This document shows, in pieces, positions 13,287 through 17,401 of a stretch of 17,401 bases of DNA (position 1 is its first letter; each line of letters starts with the position of its first letter). Source of the DNA: OMIS01 sp964443885. Lineage in GTDB: Bacteria > Patescibacteriota > Microgenomatia > UBA1400 > PJMF01. A program made the translations under genes and the position numbers. The stretch is from contig CAYUES010000022.1 in the NCBI GenBank assembly GCA_964443885.1, positions 1 to 17,401 on the forward strand, written 5' to 3'. The notes below the pieces were generated by a model. The model saw nothing but the letters and a program-made list of their open reading frames with translations, did no database searches and was not told where the DNA came from.

Positions 13287-14684
13287 CTACTTTCTCGGAA
13301 GGTGCTTCCGTTCTAATTGCCGTTTCGCTCTAGTTGTTTCTTGTTTTTTATTACTCTTTTTGACAAGTTTTTCATCATGAGGCGCTCGCGTAACTTTTTC
13401 ATCTAATTTTTTCTTGCTTGAGGCAGCTAGCGTAAATATTGATTTTCCTTGGAGTGAAGAGTTGGTAGTGGTATCGTACTTTTGGTAGGTAATACCGGTA
13501 TCGCTATCGTATGAAACGAGGTATGCCTGATCTGGACTGGTTGCATCTCTAATAATACCAACTTCACCTTGCAGCAATCTTTTTAGTACAGCAAAAATAT
13601 AGTGGTTTGACTTATACACGATGCTTTTCATCCCAGGAGCAAGCAAGTACAGGGTTTTAAAATTACTTGAGTCAAAGTACGGGTGCGCACCTTGCGGGAG
13701 GATTTTGGCCGTCTCACAAATAGTAGTTACCTCCAGATAGAGGTGATAGTCCGGTCTTCTATTAAACATCGTAAGAATTCCTAAGCCCTGTCTGTAGTAC
13801 ACGCGCTCGTCACCGACACATTTACCAATTTGAATCGGTTCTTTACCGTCACTAAGAAGTTGAAGTGCGGCATTGCGAGGATCATCTGGAGGAATCACTT
13901 GAGTACCGCGAGTGGTAGAGATCACGACCGGAGAGTTATTCTGTGGATTAGGCTGGTAATCTACCCTTAAAGCGGCAAGATACAGCTCAATAGTTGAAAA
14001 AACGGATGGATTCAAAAGAACAGTTTCGTTTCCAAATGAAGTCACTTGTTTGCCTGTAGCTTTATTATAAAAACCAATTGGAGGAAAGAAACAGAGTGGG
14101 TCAGAAATGATTGTACCAACTTCAATCATTTTTCCAGACAAAATCGCTGCTAACTCAGTAAAGTTTTGGTCACTGGGGCTGATCAGGTACTCTGTACCAG
14201 CTTCTAAAAAGAGTGTAATTACACCAGTACTTGGATTAGCAATGATCTCTCGAATACTACCCAACTGTTCTAAGATGTTAAATGCTCGTCTATACTCGGG
14301 CAAAATAATCGCATTGGTCTGAAGTGGCTGGTCAAATACTCGATTGGCTTTCTTTTCAAAAGTAATTATTTGAGCTTGATCTTCAAGTGAAAAGTATAAG
14401 TCATGATCACCTGTTGTTCCAAATCGGATCTTTTTATTCTTCTGAAGTGTTGCAAGGACTCGTTGTGTTTGTTCATTCATATGAACACGGAATACCTGTT
14501 CAGCATCGGTCTCTAAGTAAGTCTCTCTTCCAGCGGTATTCTGAATAAAGTGGAGTACCGGTTGGAGTAAAAAATGGTACAACTTCTCAAGTGCATCACA
14601 AATTTCTTTAAAAAGTACCAGCGATGACTTTTCCAGACCAAACTTGCCGTGTACTTCTGTTTCAACAGCTTCTAAAAATGACAT
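13287..14684 (-). CDS. Unrecognised protein with basic C-terminal tail (465 aa)
   Basis: No family is recognised. The N-terminal 60 residues look helical (LFKEICDALEKLYHFLL). The middle, about 80-400, is rich in alternating hydrophobic and polar residues typical of beta structure, for example KIRFGTTGDHDLYFSL, GVITLFLEAGTEYLIS, HYIFAVLKRLL and QAYLVSYDSDTGITYQ. The last 40 or so residues are strongly basic (VKKSNKKQETTRAKRQLERK), suggesting contact with nucleic acid, an acidic partner or anionic lipid. There is no signal peptide or membrane helix. It is the first gene of a two-gene operon with the acidic 359-aa protein, which could be its partner (inference). A candidate promoter lies 34-62 nt upstream, and the ATG at 14684 lacks an SD. 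Confidence 0.7.
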   Translation of the reverse strand: MSFLEAVETEVHGKFGLEKSSLVLFKEICDALEKLYHFLLQPVLHFIQNTAGRETYLETDAEQVFRVHMNEQTQRVLATLQKNKKIRFGTTGDHDLYFSLEDQAQIITFEKKANRVFDQPLQTNAIILPEYRRAFNILEQLGSIREIIANPSTGVITLFLEAGTEYLISPSDQNFTELAAILSGKMIEVGTIISDPLCFFPPIGFYNKATGKQVTSFGNETVLLNPSVFSTIELYLAALRVDYQPNPQNNSPVVISTTRGTQVIPPDDPRNAALQLLSDGKEPIQIGKCVGDERVYYRQGLGILTMFNRRPDYHLYLEVTTICETAKILPQGAHPYFDSSNFKTLYLLAPGMKSIVYKSNHYIFAVLKRLLQGEVGIIRDATSPDQAYLVSYDSDTGITYQKYDTTTNSSLQGKSIFTLAASSKKKLDEKVTRAPHDEKLVKKSNKKQETTRAKRQLERKHLPRK

Positions 14685-14717
14685 GTAGATTGCTTTTCTA
14701 TGAGATAAACTTGTGAG

Positions 14718-14746
14718 ATTCTAAGCTACTACCTCTGGAAACACAA
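14718..14746 (-). promoter_or_regulatory. Candidate promoter for the unknown two-gene operon
   Basis: On the minus strand TTGTGT (14746-14741), a 17-nt spacer and TAGAAT (14723-14718) form a -35/-10 pair (3/6 and 5/6 consensus matches). The predicted start is about 27 nt before the ATG at 14684. The 98-bp gap is otherwise featureless. Confidence 0.4.
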
Positions 14747-14782
14747 TGTAGTCCAGATACGCACCTTGAGTACTATTTGTGT

Positions 14783-16414
14783 CTAGTTCAGTGTAATTCT
14801 GTAGATGTTGCAAGCATCCATACAACCAGACGAAACGAGCTCAAACCTAAATTGGTCTGCATATTGCTCGTAATCGGCAATCACAGCTTGCTGATGTGTG
14901 ATGTAGGCGTTGGTGATGTAGAGTTCTTTACCATCAGCAAGCCACTGAGTGTAGCCTTCAAGCAAGTTGTCATACGGAACGTCACTGCCCCAGACATACT
15001 CACCTTTTTGCAAAAATTCTTGGGATTGTGAGAGTGGCAGTACCCGATACGGAGTGGTTTGATATGCGTCCACTAAAAATGGTGGCAAAGCAGTGATCAG
15101 TAGTAGCTCGGAAGTGCTGTTACTCTGCTCTGTTGAGTCAGTATTTTCTGAAGCTAGATTTGTCTGTGCAGCAAATCTATTAAAGTGTTGGATTGATTCG
15201 TACTGCCAAGCTACCGTCCTGCCTAAAACATTTGCAATCAATATTTCCTTGAAAAGCGGCTTTTGTGTGAAAAGGTGGCCGAGTAAAAAAATGCCACCTA
15301 GTACCACCAGCACTTTGAGATCGAGTTTGTGCTGCAGTTGGTTAAGCAATAAAACACTGCCAACGGTAAATAAAGGTATGGTAAAAATTATATAGCGCGT
15401 ATCGATCACATAAAAAACCAACATAATACTTAACTGAGCTACAAACAAAGTACTAAGTGTAATTGCTTGTGACTTTCCCCAGGATTTTTTACTTTTCCAA
15501 AGATATAGACCACTGAGTAAAAATGCTACAGCTGCAAAAAGTGAACTGAGTGGAGTCTGTAACCACAAGAAGTTGCTTTGGGTAGTTACGATACCCAGAA
15601 GATAGCCTGCAAAGTTTGGTTGAATAAATGCAGTGGAGAAAAACTGATTAGTGCCAAGAAGTATATTCTGTATCAAGTTGAAGTTAAACATCGCAAAAGG
15701 ATTACCACGCAGTATCGTTACACCAAGTAGTACTACACAAAACCCTCCACTCAAAACAGCAAGCACTCTATACGATTTCTCTTGTAGTAACCGTATAACC
15801 AGTAGCATACCGATCGCACCCAAAAGAGCTATTGCAGCAAACTTAGTGAGAACCAATCCAGTTGCAGCAGCAATGATAGCTACAGCCATACCAAATGATA
15901 TTTTTTTCGGTAACAGTAAAAGTATTAGTGCACAACTAAAAAGCAGCAAGCTTATATTCTCAGCCATCGGTACAGTTGGGAGCCAAACCACGTATGCGTG
16001 TGAGATGTAGATAGCGGCTGCAACAAGTGGTAGATACTTATTTTTGGTAATTACTGCTACGCCCACAGTCAGAACCAGTATTGTCAAACACCCAAGTACA
16101 AGATTAACAAGATAGAATGTTTGAGGAGCATCATTTAAGTAGTATCCTAGTATTAGGATGAATGAGTACAACGGTGGTGTCCAGTATGGCAAGACTGAGT
16201 CCTGATACACTAACGCAAAAGATCTATCTAAGACGACGTTTCTAGCAGAAAGTGCATATAATAAACCATCGGGATATGGTTCTAAATTATATAAAAGATG
16301 AGATGGTTGAAAAAGCGCTGGTGCGGTGAGTAGTAAAAATACACAGATAGCAATACAACTACTGAGTAATGTAAAACGATGTACTTGAATTTTAGATAAC
16401 AAAGCTCGTACCAT
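14783..16414 (-). CDS. GT-C type membrane glycosyltransferase (543 aa)
   Basis: The product begins with a short basic segment and a membrane helix (CIAICVFLLLTAPALF), then a first outer loop with EPYPDGLLYALSARN, whose acidic residues fit the GT-C catalytic position. YWTPPLYSFILILGYYL follows, then about nine further hydrophobic helices and a soluble C-terminal domain from about residue 430 (LLITALPPFLVDAYQ through DACNIYRITLN). This is the architecture of the PMT/ArnT/PIG-like superfamily that takes sugars from polyprenyl phosphates on the outer membrane face. It is only distantly like the GT-C at 8712-10265. The ATG at 16414 is preceded by an extended -10 and no SD, so translation is probably leaderless. 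The gene stands alone between divergent and tandem neighbours of other functions. Confidence 0.78.
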   Translation of the reverse strand: MVRALLSKIQVHRFTLLSSCIAICVFLLLTAPALFQPSHLLYNLEPYPDGLLYALSARNVVLDRSFALVYQDSVLPYWTPPLYSFILILGYYLNDAPQTFYLVNLVLGCLTILVLTVGVAVITKNKYLPLVAAAIYISHAYVVWLPTVPMAENISLLLFSCALILLLLPKKISFGMAVAIIAAATGLVLTKFAAIALLGAIGMLLVIRLLQEKSYRVLAVLSGGFCVVLLGVTILRGNPFAMFNFNLIQNILLGTNQFFSTAFIQPNFAGYLLGIVTTQSNFLWLQTPLSSLFAAVAFLLSGLYLWKSKKSWGKSQAITLSTLFVAQLSIMLVFYVIDTRYIIFTIPLFTVGSVLLLNQLQHKLDLKVLVVLGGIFLLGHLFTQKPLFKEILIANVLGRTVAWQYESIQHFNRFAAQTNLASENTDSTEQSNSTSELLLITALPPFLVDAYQTTPYRVLPLSQSQEFLQKGEYVWGSDVPYDNLLEGYTQWLADGKELYITNAYITHQQAVIADYEQYADQFRFELVSSGCMDACNIYRITLN

Positions 16415-16419
16415 TGATA

Positions 16420-16432
16420 TATGATTCTAGCA
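16420..16432. promoter_or_regulatory. Overlapping divergent -10 elements
   Basis: On the minus strand TGC-TAGAAT (16432-16424) is an extended -10 whose start point falls within about 3 nt of the GT-C ATG at 16414. On the plus strand TATGAT (16420-16425) overlaps it by 2 bp and would start transcription near 16432, about 9 nt before the methyltransferase GTG. The two genes are 26 bp apart. Confidence 0.45.
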
Positions 16433-16440
16433 GTTGAGTC

Positions 16441-17103
16441 GTGTACAAGAAAGGATGTGTGTCTAAACCTCTACAGACAAAAAGCAGCATTATCAAGAAG
16501 TACCCAAAAGGTATTAAAAAGCTAGAAATTGGCTCTGGAGAGTATCCCGAAGCCGGGTATGTTCATCTCGATATTCAAGCTACCAAGGACCTTGATATCA
16601 TGGCTGATGTTCGTAAGATGCCACTTCCAGACAACTTTGTAACATCAGAAATCAGAGCAGTTCACATCATGGAGCACTTTTGTCATCCCAAGTACTCAAG
16701 TCAAGAAATGCAAGAGCACATAGGAACAACTCTAGAAGTGCTTACAGAAATTTACCGGGTACTGAAGCCGGGTGCCCGTTTAATCATTGTTACTCCAGAC
16801 TTTGAAAAAATTACGCAGACAGCCGCTGCCAAGAAAATTCCTTTAGATTGGTTACAACGTTGGTCGGTAGGTGGACATCTAAACGAGTTTGATGTTCATC
16901 ATTGGCTCTGGACTAAAGAGAATGCTATAGATTGGTTTTCAGAGGTTGGCTTCACTGACCTCAAAGACTGGAATCCTGTTAAGACTTGGAAGGAAAAACT
17001 ATTTTTAAACTGGACCGCTCCTGAAGTTGGCGAAAATCCTGATTGGTACCGTACTGAGTGGTATCACTGGCTATTCTTTGAAGGTACTAAACCAAAGAAT
17101 TAA
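16441..17103 (+). CDS. SAM-dependent methyltransferase (class I)
   Basis: The 220-aa product has the SAM-binding motif KKLEIGSGEYPEAGYVHLDI (Glu29, Gly31, Gly33, and Asp in HLDI), MADVRKMPLPDN, AVHIMEHFCHP and the post-motif region EIYRVLKPGARLIIVTPDFEKI. The 'LDI...ADVR.LP.PDN...HI.EHF' layout matches the small predicted methyltransferases often found in polysaccharide loci, where they may methylate sugars. The C-terminal region is rich in Trp (WLQRWS, HHWLWTKEN, WYHWLFFEG), perhaps for sugar stacking. The start is either GTG 16441, close to the predicted transcription start, or GTG 16459, which has AAAGGA just before it. It is convergent with the GT4 gene and overlaps it by 4 nt. Confidence 0.87.
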   Translation: MYKKGCVSKPLQTKSSIIKKYPKGIKKLEIGSGEYPEAGYVHLDIQATKDLDIMADVRKMPLPDNFVTSEIRAVHIMEHFCHPKYSSQEMQEHIGTTLEVLTEIYRVLKPGARLIIVTPDFEKITQTAAAKKIPLDWLQRWSVGGHLNEFDVHHWLWTKENAIDWFSEVGFTDLKDWNPVKTWKEKLFLNWTAPEVGENPDWYRTEWYHWLFFEGTKPKN

Positions 17104-17401
17104 GCACTCTCGATGATAGACTTGAATCTTTCTTTAAATGCTTCTCGACCGAAGTATTGACTACGTTTGACTGCAGCTTCCATCATCTTTTCCCGAAGTT
17201 TGTCATCATTTACCAGTTGAATCGTGAAGTTTTTGAGCTCACTTCTCGAGTTCCATACATATCCTGAGTTTCCAGTAACTATTTCGGGCTGTCCTCCCGC
17301 ATTGATGACAACAGGGACACATCCTGAAGCCATTGCTTCGACAGTGGTTATCCCAAAGTGCTCCATCAGAATAGGTTGCTCATTTGGATCTTCGTCTAGG
17401 C
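17100..17401 (-). CDS. GT4 family glycosyltransferase, C-terminal part (partial)
   Basis: The minus-strand frame is open to the right window edge; the N-terminal majority lies outside. The visible 99 codons contain DEDPNEQPILMEHFGITT then VEAMASGCVPVVINAGGQPEIV, the GT4 donor-site region with its conserved E-x7-E type glutamates (EHFGITTVE). A C-terminal helical segment, NDDKLREKMMEAAVKRSQYF, follows. It is therefore another cytoplasmic sugar transferase of the glycan locus. The internal ATG at 17366 is not the start, since the homologous region continues upstream of it. The stop TAA overlaps the methyltransferase stop in the shared sequence TTAA. Confidence 0.85.
   Translation of the reverse strand, partial: LDEDPNEQPILMEHFGITTVEAMASGCVPVVINAGGQPEIVTGNSGYVWNSRSELKNFTIQLVNDDKLREKMMEAAVKRSQYFGREAFKERFKSIIESA

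Noticed and set aside
1..17401. CRISPR arrays, tRNA/rRNA genes, insertion sequences or prophage genes
   Set aside because: No regularly spaced repeats, cloverleaf-like sequences, transposase motifs or terminal inverted repeats were seen on reading both strands; weak or degenerate examples could be missed without software.
1..17401. Alternative genetic code (TGA as glycine), as in some CPR lineages
   Set aside because: TGA serves as the natural stop of ruvC and of the GT4 gene at 7561-8706, both in ATGA overlaps, and the genes have normal lengths under the standard code.

Overview
The window is a compact, moderately AT-rich bacterial segment of about 17.4 kb. Genes overlap by 4 nt or sit a few bases apart, and no gene-free stretch exceeds about 140 bases. 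The standard bacterial code fits, because TGA is a genuine stop in ruvC and in a GT4 gene. Several genes lack a Shine-Dalgarno (SD) sequence and have a -10-like hexamer almost touching the start codon, which suggests leaderless mRNAs. Together with small lineage-restricted hypothetical genes and an envelope-glycan locus rich in GT-C and GT4 enzymes, this resembles a Patescibacteria/CPR genome (possibly Microgenomates-like). That placement is inference; no rRNA or ribosomal marker is present.

Left part (1-3383, minus strand): an acetyltransferase of the left-handed beta-helix fold, a GT2 glycosyltransferase and an O-antigen ligase/polymerase that runs off the left edge. A good -35/-10 promoter lies in front of the acetyltransferase, and a perfect extended -10 lies in front of the ligase.

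Middle (3384-6229): a Holliday-junction block. ruvC and ruvA overlap by 4 nt. ruvB lies downstream behind a 98-aa gene of unknown function. A 101-aa unknown gene on the plus strand sits between, divergent from the 98-aa gene and convergent with ruvA. The two unknown genes diverge from a 37-bp gap whose centre is the self-complementary -10-like sequence TAGTATACTA.

Right part (6338-17401): more glycan genes. A minus-strand run encodes a nucleotidyltransferase with an N-terminal ribbon-helix-helix (RHH) DNA-binding domain, a GT-C membrane glycosyltransferase and two tandem GT4 enzymes. Divergent from the RHH enzyme is a UDP-glucuronate decarboxylase-like SDR enzyme. Beyond it lie two unrecognised proteins (465 and 359 aa) in an operon, a second GT-C enzyme, a divergent SAM methyltransferase and the C-terminal part of another GT4 enzyme.

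Working together, the NDP-sugar enzymes (RHH-nucleotidyltransferase, decarboxylase) would supply activated sugars. The GT2/GT4 enzymes would assemble a glycan at the cytoplasmic face. The GT-C enzymes and the ligase/polymerase would act on lipid-linked sugars at the outer face, and the acetyltransferase and methyltransferase would decorate the product. No flippase or initiating phosphoglycosyltransferase is visible here. The most unusual item is the RHH-nucleotidyltransferase fusion facing the decarboxylase across a 76-bp promoter region. Next are the unrecognised gene pair at 12201-14684 and the leaderless/bidirectional promoter architecture.
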